From Casuarina equisetifolia (taxonomy: Eukaryota; Streptophyta; Magnoliopsida; Fagales; Casuarinaceae), in assembly GCA_028551475.1 (NCBI GenBank), contig CM052357.1:23912451-23976450 (forward strand): DNA of 64,000 bases, in the 5' to 3' direction. This document shows, piece by piece, positions 49,984 through 61,980 of this stretch. The first letter of the stretch is position 1. The number at the start of each line of letters is the position of its first letter. The notes under the pieces were generated by a model, which saw nothing but the letters and a program-made list of their open reading frames with translations, made no database searches and was not told the origin of the DNA. A program made the position numbers and the translations under genes.

Positions 49984-50280
49984 CTGAAATCGTCGCCCGG
50001 GTGGTGGTAGAGGCCGATCTGGATGGCGGAAAAGCGAGGGCGAGAAAGAGAGAAAGGACTTCGCTAGAAGCGACGCATAATTATTGTGATGGTTGGGAGG
50101 CAGAGCGGTCCGTAGAAAAGAAGGAGCCGAGTGGTTAAGGCCAAGAAGAAAACCCATGATTCCATTTGTACGGTGAATTGTTGGAATTGGCGTGGGTGTT
50201 GGTGTCGTGGTTGTGAGAGTGATCTCCATCATCGCCTTCATCAGCTTTCTTTTCGTTTTCCCACCAGTAATATTTTTCAT
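49984..50280 (-). promoter_or_regulatory. Probable 5' leader exon of the RING ligase gene, with an overlapping upstream ORF
   Basis: A donor at 49983-49982 (CAG then GTACCG) and an acceptor just before 49433 (TTGTAG) suggest a leader exon spliced to the start-codon exon. In that leader an open frame with ATGs at 50280 and again further in (from MGFLLGL) continues through the splice and stops inside the first codons of the main ORF (GGAGGTGA), overlapping its ATG in another frame. Whether these ATGs are in the mRNA depends on the unmapped transcription start. Confidence 0.4.
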
Positions 50281-52144
50281 TACTTTATTTCGCCAAACCG
50301 ATGCTTCTCCGCCAAAATGACAATCGTATCCTTCTCTTTTGGTGGTTGTTTTCCTACGCGGATAAACACTACTACAACCGTATAGAAAATAATATGGATG
50401 AGCATATCCTATTATTAATAATTTTTTATTTTATTTTTCAACACTTGAGGATATTTTCTCGCTTTACAATTACCAATATATTTTTTCCTATATATTTTAT
50501 TTTTTAATAACTAACATTGGAAAGGGTTAAATTTTATAATTTTAAATCAAAGCTTGAGTTTTTAAGATACATTTTCTTACACTCATAAAGTGAAATAATG
50601 CAGTCTTTTTCATGTTTAAAGCATAAGGGTATTTTGGTCCTCATGAGTCCTCTCTTGTGGAGTGTGAATTTTGTGGGCGAGTGGTGGTCGGTCCGAGGCG
50701 AACAAGAACCAAAAAGCAAAATGGAGAAAAAAGCGGGAAAGAATCGGCGAAGACATCGTGATGCTGAGACAAGTCACCACGTACGGAAGCGTGAGGCCCG
50801 GCTTCAGTGTTGCTGACTCTTCCCTCTCATGCCTCGCAAGTGGGGTCCCTTTCTCTCACCTCAAAAATCAACTAATTTCTATGAATTTACACCAGCATTC
50901 ATTTAATTTTTTTATTTATATATGACGAAAGCTTAATACGTAAGTATTTTGTTTATTTTGAGATTTAAGCTTATATATATTGATGGTACAATAATGTATT
51001 AAATCTTAACACACTTTGTTGTTTTTAGTGTTAAAAAATCTTATCACAAAGACTAAATGTGTTTGACTTGACATTTGTATTCTAATTAAACTTTTTTTTT
51101 TTAACTCAAATTGGTTTACAGGTGAGGAAAGTACAACTAATTAATATGTTAATAATGTGAAATAGACTAGATTTCAATAATATATATTTAACGAAAAAAT
51201 GTTGGAAATATAACAATGATGGGGTGTCTTACTTTTCTATTGAGAATTAGGAAACAATGACCACAGTGGATGGGGTGGGTGGGTGTCTACTCATTCAATA
51301 TTTGGTGGTTTACAACCAGAATTCTAGTTGATACTCATTAACACTTTATACTAATTATTGTTAGGCCACTGTTTTTAGATTGCGATGACAGTGATACGAT
51401 TTGGAATACTATTATTATCATTATGTGGGCTTGATCCATTGGTTCAGTGCCCCCAGAGAACTCAAAGGCAAGAAAATGGAGAAGAATCAGAATCCCTAAA
51501 AAAGGATGGAAAGGAGATAGGGAAATAAAGATGGAGTGATTACAATCATGGAGCTGGTTGATTATGACTGAGCATTCCACATCTCTTTGGTGGGTTTGAA
51601 ACAAAAGCCCCCTTCTTTGCATGTTCTCTGTGCAGAGCCACCGACACGCATGACAACCAAAGGAAACAAGTTAAAAAGACAAGGCATCAATGGCTTTTTT
51701 AGGAGTTACATTATCAAATTGAAAAGTTGACTAAAGAGTTGGTTGTGCTTATTATCTTACAAATATTTTCATAAATTTATGCATTAGTGACATGAGATAA
51801 GTACCACACACTATATAACATGTTCTCTCATTATAATAAACAATTGTCAAATTATCATATTGCCTAATGATAGACTCGAGTTTTAACCTTATTCAAAGGG
51901 GGCCATAGAGGAGAAGCTCAAGTTTTGATATTATCTTAAAAAATATATTATATATTTTAGAAGTTGATTATAGAGTTAATAGTATTCATTATTTTGTAAA
52001 TAGTTTTACAAACCCATAAATTAGTAATATTGAGCAAATACCACACACATAATAGGCTTAATGCACATGCAAGACTTTACATCAACAATAAATGTAAGAA
52101 AATAAAAATTACAAGAAGGTATGAGAAAAATGTGATACAAAGTT

Positions 52145-52880
52145 TCATTCTAACTGAGAGAACTTATTCTTTGAGCTTGAAATTTTAACCTAAAAGACTA
52201 GTTTATTAGGTAAAGTTACTTAGACTTTCATAAACCATGAGTTTTCATTTTCTTTTTTAATATAAAACAATGTCTTTCATATAATTTTTCTTGAACATTC
52301 TCTTTCTTTAAGTATTATATTCTCTTATGAGTATGGAATTTTAACCTAAAAGACTAGTTTATTAGGTAGAGTTACCAAGACTCTCATAAACCCATGATCT
52401 CGCACTTACTTTTCTAACGTAGAACAATATCTTCCATATTCATTCTCTTGAATATCTTTTTTCTTTTAAGTATTCCATTCTCAAACATGACATTTTCTTT
52501 CATCCAAATTCACATCACCCCATGTGCCCATGAACATCGAACATGAGTGTCATCTCTCTCAATAGTTTGGTGCCTCTTACCTACCTGCCTTTGAGCACTT
52601 TATGCTTAGTATTGAAAATGGGTCATAAGTTGGCTTTGATGCTACTTTATCACAACCTACCTGCCTTTGAGCACTTTATGCTTAGTATTGGAAATGAGTC
52701 ACAAGTTGGCTTTGATGTTACTTTATCACAAGTTTGAAATTTTTAGATAGAGTTATCTAAACACTTTTAAATTGAAAACCTCCTACTTGTATTTTCAATG
52801 TGGGATAATGTTTTTCATATCTCCTCTTTTGGATATTTTCTATTTTGGAGTGTTCGATTATAGAACACGACATTATTTAA
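52145..52880. repeat. Diverged tandem array, unit about 156 bp, at least three partial copies
   Basis: A phrase of about 30 bases starting AATTTTAACCTAAAAGACTA recurs at 52181 and 52337 with near identity and an offset of 156. Related but weaker copies of the neighbouring CTT-TTTAAGTATT-ATTCTC and ACAATATCTTCCATAT phrases continue at about 52440-52500 and 52740-52870. Such arrays are typical of decayed retroelement or satellite-like intergenic DNA. Confidence 0.6.
52579..52730. repeat. Two-copy 76-bp tandem duplication
   Basis: Units 52579-52654 and 52655-52730, each opening ACCTACCTGCCTTTGAGCAC and ending CTTTATCACA, differ at about four positions. It is embedded in the diverged array at 52145-52880 and is much younger than that array. 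Confidence 0.92.
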
Positions 52881-53029
52881 TTTAATGGAGATAACTTTAA
52901 TAAGCTACTAAAATTTTTAATGGGTTAAATATCTAAGTTTGTAAGCTTATTCCTAAACAATTTAAAAGAGAATAAATAAAAATGATATTAAATTAATATA
53001 TCGTATGTTTAAGAAGCAAAACTGATCAA

Positions 53030-53238
53030 CCAGGTGTAAGGCGGCAGACGAGGGAGCCGTCATCGAAGCTGGGAGTTTTAGACGAGTTTTTGAGTGCATA
53101 AATATTCGAGTATCGCCTTGGCGCGCAACGTGTAACGCTCCATTCCAGGGGTAGCAGAAATATCTACCACGCCCAAGTGTTGTGGCTCCAAAGCACCCGT
53201 CCCCATCAAAAGCAAAATCCAATTTCCGTTTTTATCCA
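53030..53238 (-). pseudogene. Possible short gene relic or unrecognised small protein, divergent to the UVR-ApaG gene
   Basis: On the minus strand an ATG at 53238 opens 55 codons with protein-like composition (for example LGVVDISATPGMERY and LRAKAILEYL). A second frame then continues with NSSKTPSFDDGSLVCRLTPG and stops. The block is clearly more GC-rich than the AT-rich DNA to its left. It could be the remains of a gene with a frameshift, or the first exon of something decayed. I do not recognise the family and no introns or further exons were found. Confidence 0.3.
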
Positions 53239-53447
53239 TTTCCAAATCACGTCCCTTTTTTCCGCTACATTATAAAATAATATAATGAAGGGTTGAGCAG
53301 TAATTTCAATATGCGTCCCGTGGAGTGCCACGGTCGGTCGTTTTCTAACGCTTGGTATCATAGCCTGCCCATTAGGCACCGAAGCTTTCCTCCGGGAAAT
53401 TTCTGCGGGCGAAGGAGAGCAATCGGGGGCAAATTGTAGTGTGGAAG

Positions 53448-56081
53448 ATGCATTCGTTAAGCATTAAGGTTTTCACGGGGAACACAGGGTGGTTCCCGGG
53501 CCGAGGAAGCTCCGGGGTGGGGGAGCTCGACGCGTGTACGAAGAGGCCATGGTTGACTTGCAGAGATTCCCCCCGAAATAATAGGATTGTGGCTTGTGCT
53601 TCGGACCGGAATGGTAATGGTGGCGGAGCCGGTCCTAGCTCGTACTTGTCTCGGACGCAAACCTATGCTCTGTTGAAACAGCAAATGGAGGTCGCCGCCA
53701 AATCTGAGGTCACTCACTCTCTCTCTCTCTCTCTTAGAGGAAATGTTATTTTATATTGTTTCTTTGGACTTGCTCTCATCAACTTAAGAATTTAACAATT
53801 ACTTTGCCTCATTGACAATTTCCCCCTTACCAGTTTTGTTTTTAAATCCTATTTACAGGATTACAAAGAGGCCGCAAGGATACGTGATTCGATAAAATTA
53901 TTCGAGGCAGAAGAGCCGGTTTTGAGGTTGCGAAGGTTGATTAAGGAGGCAGTTGCTGATGAGAGATTTGAGGTATTCAGTTTTAGGAGTTTCTCCATTT
54001 GATTAATTACCCTAAGTTTTTGAATTTTTGAGTTTTACACTACTTGCTGAAGGCATTAAACTCGACCTTGTGATTATTCAACTGAATGTGGGGATCTGGT
54101 TTGGTTAAAAATTGGCACCCTGTTTCCTGTGAATGAATGCCAGTCCTTTGAGACCATGTCCTCCTGCTAAGTTTTATCTCCTGAAATTGCTCTGAACAAT
54201 GCCTTAATTTTAGGCTTGGCGTGACTTGTAAGAGTTGCAAATAGAATCTCCAGAAAACTACCTCTAATGCTGTGTAGATTGGCGAGTTAGTGTTACTTCC
54301 AAATCTTGAATTTGCAATCAGGATGGAATTAGAAGGTACATGAATGGCTCATTATTTACCCTGCTTGGTTATTTTGATGAGTCAATATCTGCCTTGACGA
54401 TGTCCTGGAGTTTGATTCCTGGTTGAATATGGAAAGTCTAAGGAATTTATATTTGGTTCCAAGCTTGATTTCTGGTATTTGTTTCTTCATCTTAAGCTTT
54501 TCCATCTACTAGCTTTCCAGTGATTTTTTCTCCTTTCTGGGGAATTCCATTATTGCAGGATGCAGCTAAATATCGTGATGAGCTGAAGGAAATTGCACCA
54601 CACTGTCTCTTAACATGTTCAAGTGATGCAACGACCTTTGTATGTTTTTCCTTTTTGTTTTTTTTTTTTCCTTTTTTTTTTTCTTTTTCTCTCAAGGGGT
54701 TTCCTATTGTCCAGTTCTTCAGGAGTTTCATTTGTGTCTTTTCCTTAATCCATTAATTTCTGTAAAGATGTTAGGTATGTAACAACAGGAAATCATTGAA
54801 AATTTTCAAGCCCTTTTCTATTTTGATTTTGTGAGGATAGGTATGTGCCTCTTAGCGCTAACAGGAAAAAAGTAAAAATTAATAGGTTTTGACAAAAAAA
54901 AGGAAAGAAGTTTCCATAATTTGTAGATAAAAACTAAGCCTTTTTTTTTTTTTTTTTTTTCAGGGTATCAGGGTTCAAGTCAGGAGTGTTTACATTGAGG
55001 GCCGAAGCCAACCTTCAAAAGGGATGTTCTTTTTCGCATATAGAATAAGAATTACCAATAATTCAGAGCGTACTGTTCAGCTTCTGAAAAGACATTGGAT
55101 TATCACCGATGCCAATGGAAAAGTTGAGAATGTCTGGTTGGTATATGATTATAAAGTTTATTGTTCTTTATTTTGATATGTCATCCTAGAAACTTTATTT
55201 ATTTTGAGTTGATTGCTTCATGAATATTCTATATTCTTAGTTTTTCAAATGGAAAAACCTTGATCATTCTCTTTATGCAGGGGTGTTGGAGTTATAGGTG
55301 AGCAGCCTGTTATTCTTCCCAGGACAGGTTTTGAGTACTCATCTGCATGCCCCTTAAGCACTTCCAGTGGCAGAATGGTAAGATTGGTTTTCTTTATTTT
55401 TCCGTGGAAAGTTATAAAAGCTAGATACAGTTGTACTGGATGTGGCTTGTAAAAGATATAGTTGTCAATGAAATGTCGTAAGTTTCATAGTGAAGCATGG
55501 GCACGAGAATTGACCAATGAATCTTCACGATAACTGAGGGAGGAAATTCCAAATATGAACTACTAAAATCTCAAAGACGTATAAGATAGCTTTCAGAATT
55601 GGAATTCTGAAAACCATGGTTTCAATGCCATGCACTGACGCTGAAGCAAATGTTGGAAAGCACTCTTGAGGATGGGGCATGTGTTTTTCTCACAACTTGT
55701 TCTTGTTCTTCTTCTTCTTCATCTTGTTTTTCCCCTCTCTGTATAAGCATTTGTGTTTGCTTAGAATTCTGATGCGTGAATACTGTATGCCGCTATGAGA
55801 AGTGTATGTAGCTCAAACAGGACAGGTCCTTCAAATTAAAATCTATTTGATATGTGTAGTTTCATGCCAATTCTTCGATACTGATCTGTTTGCTTATGTG
55901 GTAAGACAGGATCACTTAATATTTGACATTCGCAAAAAATCTAATTTTTTTTGTTTTAATTCAATTGCAGGAAGGAGACTTTGAGATGAAACACATTGAT
56001 AAAGTAGGCTCACAGTCTTTTAATGTGGCTATTGCCCCATTTTCTCTCTCAGTAATCGGAGATGACACAGACACTCTGTGA
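53448..56081 (+). CDS. Plastid-type protein with UVR motifs and C-terminal ApaG domain
   Basis: Exons 53448-53708, 53859-53972, 54559-54639, 54964-55136, 55281-55377 and 55971-56081 join in phase to 278 aa. The N-terminus (1-60) is Ser/Arg/Gly-rich with few acids, like a chloroplast transit peptide. Two UVR-like helical hairpins follow (about 77-145; [20 protein letters not shown] and the repeat [20 protein letters not shown]), a motif used for protein-protein contacts in UvrB/UvrC and in Clp adaptors. The ApaG (DUF525) immunoglobulin-like domain spans about 150-278, with [46 protein letters not shown] and [11 protein letters not shown]. The biochemical role is not known; a regulatory or adaptor role in plastids is inference. 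Intron 1 opens with a (TC)n run next to the donor. Confidence 0.9.
53717..53734 (+). repeat. (TC)n microsatellite at the start of intron 1 of the UVR-ApaG gene
   Basis: Eight to nine TC dinucleotides begin about 9 bp inside intron 1, right behind its GTCACT donor. Simple repeat. Confidence 0.85.
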
Positions 56082-56837
56082 GCACGAAGTGTGGCTTCAA
56101 TGGACTGATGGAGGAATTGCATCCTGTAGATGCTTCAGGTTGTCAAATTAAAGGTTCAGGAAAACTTTTTCCTCTTGTTTTGCAGTGCAAGTGTAAAATC
56201 GGTGTATTTTGCATTTTCAGTGTATAGAGCATCTACACTCTCGGCCTGTTGACTTTTTCATTTCGTTGTTTGCCTGGATAGATGCGGATAAACTGCAAAG
56301 TTACTAGAGAAACAACTTGTATAGATGAATGTACAATTCTTAAGTGATCTTCCTTGAATCGCGATTTAAGACTAGAGCTGAGAGAATACTCGAGTTCTTA
56401 TAAAGTCTTTTGCAAGTAACTTCTGTGTGTGTCTGTGTGTGTGTAAAATTCTGACTTTAGGCAAACTGTGTTCTTCTGAGTTAGAGATAGTATGGTCCAA
56501 TTGTCCGGCATTTGAATTTGCGAGTTCAATTTCCCGAAATTTTGTTCCTTTATAAAGTTGTCTCAATTTCTGGAGTTATGAAATATATTTTTATACCTAT
56601 TGGTTATCGTACTAACATCCCATTTTCAAGAAAATTAAAAAAGGTCATTCATTAGAAAATTTATTTTTATCTAAGAGTACCTTCAAGAATATGGATATAT
56701 ATATCTTTCTTATAAAAAAGATTTTCAACCAAGTAGTAAGTAATGTGGGACTTCAAGCTATATTCAATACATTCCCTGGTCAAGTGAAATGATTTTGTAT
56801 GCATAGATCCCACGTTGAGGGTTTACAGCCGAAACTA
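56082..56837. other. 3' region of the UVR-ApaG gene and left flank of the copia element
   Basis: Contains the presumed 3' UTR, a short (TG)n run near 56423-56443, and a repeat-like stretch (56373-56620) with a diverged counterpart near 63450-63600 on the other side of the retrotransposon. No gene. Confidence 0.5.
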
Positions 56838-56842
56838 GGAAC

Positions 56843-57043
56843 TGTCACAAAGGGAGAAAAGGAGCATGGAAAAGAGAACCTTGCATTGATTGATTTAGAA
56901 GCACAAGAGCGTTCCTTTATAATGTAGGAACTTACAAGTATGGGAATGAATAAATAAATAAACAAATAATTCCTCAATTTGACTTTGTTATATGGAAAGT
57001 ATAATCACTCAATATAAGGAAATATAATCACGTATCTCCAACA
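56843..57043 (-). repeat. 3' LTR of the copia element
   Basis: 201 bp with intact TG...CA ends, preceded on the coding strand by the purine tract GATGGGGAG (57052-57044). It lacks the 26-bp duplication seen in the 5' LTR. Confidence 0.9.
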
Positions 57044-57155
57044 CTCCCCATCAAGTTGGCGGCTTTGGTGGCTTGTAAACATCAAATACGCCCAGCTTGT
57101 TTAACAGATACGTGTGTTGTCTGTGACAAAGAGCCTTGGTGAAAATGTTGGCTAG

Positions 57156-58372
57156 CTACTTCGTAGTCCGAATTTCTTTTGTCTTGATAATTCCTTCTTG
57201 AATCTTATCTCTCGTAAAATGACAATATACTTCAATATGTTTTGTCCGTTCATGAACTATTGGATTTGCAATGAGTTTAAGGGCAGCATCATTATCACAA
57301 AATAGAAGAGTAGGACTTTTGATGCAAACTCTTAGATCCTGAAGAAGACCTCTCAACCAAATGACTTCACATGTGGTCTTAGCCATGGCGCGATATTCAG
57401 ATTCAGTAGATGACAAAGAAACAGTTGATTGTTTCTTTGTCTTCCAAGATAACAAGGAATTTTCAAACTTTACACATAATCCTGTCGTCGATCTTCTACT
57501 CATAGGGCAAGTGGCATAGTTTATGTTGCAATAAGCTGTCATTTCCATGTTGCAGTTTTTGGATAAAAGAATTCCCAAACCTGGACATCCCTTTAAGTAT
57601 TTTAGTACCTTCAGGGATACATTCATGTGGGACTGTTTTGGATCATGCATGAATTGACTGAGAATCTGGATTGCATAACAAATATTAAGTCTCGTCATGG
57701 TGAGATAAATAAACTTTCCAACCAAACGTTTGTAAATTGAGGGATCCTTAAGTGGGGGGTCCTCATCTGGAGGTGACATTCTCATATCATACTCAGGAGT
57801 GGTGAGATTTAGATTTTGCTCAAATGGAATGATGACAGGCTTACATCTTAATAAACCAGCCTCAAAGATAATCTCCAAAATGAACTTTCACTAGCTGAGG
57901 CAAATCCCTTTATTTGAACAAGCAATCTTAATGCCGAGGTAATACTTAGGAGGTCCCAAATCCTTTATGTGAAAGGTAGAGTGTAGGAATTGCTTGAAAC
58001 GACCAATAGCAAGGATATCATTACCCATGATTAAGATATCATCAACATAAATCAATAAGTAGATAGAGGAGCTCCCTTTGCGCTATATGAATAAAGCATA
58101 GTCATGCCGAGATTGACGAAAATTGACAGAGAGATGAGTAAAAGTGAACTTTGCATACCATTGTCGAGAAGCTTGCTTAAGGCCATATAGGGATTTACGA
58201 AGACGACAAGCCCTAGACTCCTCCTGTTTGCGTAATCTCGAGGGAAGGTCCATGTAGATCTCCTCATCCAGATCATCATGAAGGAAAGCATTATGGACAT
58301 CCATCTAATGAAGAGACCAGTCTCGAATGGCAACAATAGCAAGGAAAGAACGCACAGTACCTTCCTTGGCAA
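57156..58372 (-). pseudogene. Reverse transcriptase and RNase H region of the copia element, broken
   Basis: The reverse transcriptase blocks MDVHNAFLHDDLDEEIYMD, SLYGLKQASRQWYAKF and YVDDILI (about 58025-58050) are present but separated by stops (one just before MDVHN, one after DYALFI). RNase H is the longest open part (57878-57156), with LSWKTKKQSTVSLSSTESEYRAMA and CDNDAALKLIANPIVHERTKHIE. Confidence 0.88.
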
Positions 58373-59102
58373 CAGGAGAGAAAGTGTCCTGATAGTTAAA
58401 ACCTTCTTATTGGGTATAACCTTTGGCCACTAGACGAGCCTTGTACCATTCAATGGTCCCATCAACTTGATATTTGATCTTATAAACCCATTTGCAGCCA
58501 ATGGGTCATTGATGAAAAGGGTGAGAAACGACATCCCAAGTACGATTATCGGCAAGAGCACGAAGTTCATCCACCATGGCGACTTGCCATTTTGGATCTT
58601 TAGTAGCCTTATGATAATAGTTGGGTTCCACTTTGGCAAAGATGCGACTGATGCAATAGAAATGATTGGGTAAGAGATGATCAAAACCGGTGTATGAAGA
58701 AATAGGGTAACGAGTAGGAGGGCCAGAATGGCGTGGTGCTGCAACAGGATACGAGATTGGAAAAGAAGTAGCAGGAGGCGGCTGATAGGGAATGATAGCT
58801 AATGAATCCTCAGGAGTAGTAGTAGGAGAAGAGGGCACATGGAGCAAATATGACAGGGAGGCAGGATTAGACAGTGGTGGTGTAGTAGGTAAGACTGGGG
58901 GAACACTCGGAACAGGAGGCCCAATCAAAGGCAATAAATAGGGTTGTTCATTATTAGGATCAAATAAGAAAGGCCGAGGTTTGAGAGGAGACTTGGAGGG
59001 GCCATCCGACAACAACTGGAAGGAAAAAATATCTTCATGAAAGACCACATCCCCATTGATAAAGAACTGATCAGTGGAGGGATCATAAACATAGTACCCT
59101 TT

Positions 59103-59950
59103 CTATAACGAGGGATAGCCCATAAAAATGCAGCGGGTGCCACGAGGGCCCAACTTGTCTTGATGCCCAATAATGGTAGCATAGCACAGATAGCCAAAGA
59201 CACGAAGATGACCATTATCTGGTGCCTTTCCAAATAAAATGGCAAAAGGAGTTTGTCCATCAAGCACATGGGACGATATGTGATTAATGAGATAAGCTGC
59301 AGTGATCACACAATCGCCCCAAAAATGGTCAGGAATGGAGGCTTGGTATTTAAGGGCCCTAGCAACTTCAAGAAGGTGGCGTTGTTTACATTCGACAACT
59401 TTGTTTTGTTGGGGGGTATAAGTGCAGGAGCTCTCATGTAAAATACCATGAGAGTGGAAGAAGGAAGAACAAGTGTGATTAAAAAAATCACGGGCATTGT
59501 CCATGCGAACACGCTGAACAGAAGTGTGGAATTAAGTTTGAATGAGGGTAAAGAAATGAGTGAGATGGGTCAAGACCTGAGATTTAGATTGCATGAGGAA
59601 AATCCAAGTACCCCAAGAGAAATTGTCAACAAGGGTAAGGAAAAAATGAAAACCATCACAATGGGGAGTCTGGTAAGGTCCACAAATGTCTAAGTGGATA
59701 AAGGAAAAAGGTGAGGTTGCACGGGAAGTGCTAAAGGGAAAAGAAGTGCGAGATTGTTTGGTAAAGGGACAACTGGAACATTTGGGAGAGGGATAGGAGA
59801 CATTATAACCCAATCGTTGGTGAAGTATAGAAATATTATTATTATTAAAATTTGCATTACAAAAGGTGCCTTTGGATGAGGAAATACAACTGGAAAAATC
59901 AAAATTTGTTGAAAAAGAAACCCAAAAATAAAGGCCTTGATGAACACTAC
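59103..59950 (-). pseudogene. Integrase region of the copia element, broken
   Basis: The fragments include the zinc-binding side (RLGY, then CSSCPFTKQSRTSFPF), HLDICGPY with the first core Asp, then DNARDFF and the YTPQQNKVVECKQRHLLEVARAL block holding the core Glu. The usual G and R of QQNGVVER are altered. Fragments lie in different frames. Confidence 0.82.
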
Positions 59951-60204
59951 CCAAGCCCATCAGTTTGCCAGGCCTGAAAAAGACAAATAGTGAAATCGAA
60001 AATGAGTCAACAATTATAATGAGAGCAAAGCTTGGAAGCAGATATGAGATTAAATTGGAACTTGGGGACGTAAAGGATATTTTTAAGTGTGAGATGAGCA
60101 CTAAGAATAACATCACCAATGGCAGATGAACAGATGTGGATGAGGGAAGATGAACGGACATGGATGAGGGATTGGGGTGAATTTTAGAAAAAAAAAAATT
60201 TGTT

Positions 60205-60250
60205 ACAAATTATGTGATCACTAGCACTAGAATCAATAATCCATGCAGTT
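60205..60250 (-). pseudogene. Protease active-site remnant of the copia element
   Basis: The minus strand reads WIIDSSASDHI, the aspartic-protease block of copia polyproteins, with Ser in place of the usual Gly of the D-S/T-G triad. It lies between the zinc knuckle and the integrase, as expected. Confidence 0.75.
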
Positions 60251-60348
60251 GATGTAAGTGAGCTTGAAAAATAAAATGAAGTACCTGCAAAACTGGCAAT
60301 CTTGTTAGGGTCCCCGTTCTGATTGAAGGCCTGCATAATTTGTTGGAC

Positions 60349-61980
60349 CTAGGCCTCAGTGAGCAAGGGATTAGGCCCATCAGAGGAGGTTATGGCATTG
60401 GAGAAAGCCTTAGAATCAATTTGATCACGATTAGGAGGCTTGCCATGCAATTTCCAACAACGATCTTTAGTATGGTTGCGTCGTTTGTAATAATCACAGA
60501 ACAAATTATTTGGACCGTTGAATCGGCCACGTGATGTAATCGGACCGTTAGATCGGCGTGGATTGAAGGAGGATCGTGCACCGTTGGATTGCTTGACTGC
60601 GGGTGCAATGGTCATGCGTTGGGGGCTGTCGAATAGAGGTGCGAGGTCAAATGAATGAGAGCCATCTGATCTAGGGGTTTCATCTGAGCCGTCCGCGCAA
60701 AATAGGGTGTAGCGCGAAGCAGTCTCAGAAATGCCTAAGGCCAAATTCGTGAGGTAGCTGCTTCTCCCATGAGAGGCGAGAGCTCTCTGGGAATCTGTCG
60801 CGTGACAAGCCAAAATCATAGAGTCGCCGATGTAAAGATACTCCGATGAGGCCAAGCGTTGGTTTTCTTCCTGGATGGCCAAATGAAAGAGATGATGCAA
60901 CGATGACGGAGGCTCCATCACCAGAACTTGAGATCGGAAAACATTGTAAGTTTCATTTAAGCTTAAAAGAAACCTAATAAGCTGATTTTATTCCTTTATT
61001 TTTTGATACTGTCGCAAGGTTAAGTTGGGACCCTCAAGGGGTTCTTCAACTTGATCACGTTCGTTGCAAAAAGCAGCGAAGCGATTGAAGAGCACGGTGA
61101 CGGAAAGGTTCCCTTGTCACAGATTGGCCAAAGATTGGTCGATTTGGAACAATCGGACACTATCCGTGCACCTATACATCTCCTTAATGCTATCCTAGAG
61201 AATTTGGGCATCGTTGGTGGGAGGGAGGTCGGCGGCAACGTCTGGCGAAAGGGCATTTCCAATCCATGTTTGAACGAGCTGGGAACATTTTTGCCATTGG
61301 CAAACAAGGTGAGGTTCGAACAGGAAAGGCACCGAGCTGTTGAGAAAACTGTCCTTGTCCTTCGTGACAAGGGCATGACGAAATTCACGTGCCTAAATGA
61401 AGTAATTGTTGGCACCGGTGAGAAGGTAAGACACGAGACGGAGTTTGGGGCCATCGGAGACGGCGGTGAAGAGTGGATCCCCTAGTTCAGGGTGAATGCT
61501 GGCAGTGGTGGAATAGGGAACGACGAAGGGGAATGGGTAGTAGGGATTGCTACCCGAACCTGCAAAATCTGACCTAGTGGGTTGACCTGGATTTTGGGGA
61601 GAAACCGGAGCGATCCAGCCCGGTCTAGTGGGGACCTAGGTCGTGAGAGACGGGTCGGGCCCGAGTGGCGGGGAGGGTGAGAAGGAGTTTGGGTAGGGTT
61701 GCAGCCTAATAATGGACTAGGTTTGGTAAGGCCCAATACCTGGAGGGAGATAATAAGGGGGCTAGTAGGGCCAGGGAGTATGTGACAGAGATGGGCCCAA
61801 ACTAGTGGGGTCCAAGGCCATGGAGACAAAGGGCCTAGATGAAGAGGGAATTGTAGTGACCGGCAAAGTAACCAAACCTGAATAAGAGGGGTTTGGCTCA
61901 AGAGAAGGAGGAGCATAAGTGATGTCCTCGATGAGAGGTTCATCTAGAGTCATAACGAGGGGCTTGGTGGACTTGGGCAT
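60349..61980 (-). pseudogene. gag-like region of the copia element, broken
   Basis: A Pro/Ser-rich start (ATG at 61980, MPKSTKPLVM) soon meets a stop. Downstream a gag C-terminal part with a CCHC-type zinc knuckle is seen in 60921-60349. The knuckle reads CDYYKRRNHTKDRC: the second Cys of the usual CxxC is Tyr. Several frame changes separate the parts. Confidence 0.8.

Larger units (their letters stand above)
50281..53019. other. Repeat-rich intergenic region
   Basis: A GC-richer block at about 50660-50840 stands out from AT-rich surroundings but gives no recognisable protein on either strand. 51713-51820 and 51950-52050 are related (about three quarters identical by eye). 52145-52880 contains diverged copies of a unit of about 156 bp, including the phrase AATTTTAACCTAAAAGACTA at 52181 and 52337, plus a clean 76-bp duplication. 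No gene seen. Confidence 0.55.

Noticed and set aside
50670..50925. Open frame in a GC-rich block at 50.7-50.9 kb
   Set aside because: Neither strand gives a recognisable protein; probably upstream regulatory DNA.
54880..54963. Long T-run before UVR-ApaG exon 4 as a possible retroposon tail
   Set aside because: It is the polypyrimidine tract of the intron acceptor; no insertion boundaries are visible.
61051..61485. 144-codon plus-strand open frame inside the copia element
   Set aside because: It is the antisense shadow of the gag-like region on the minus strand.
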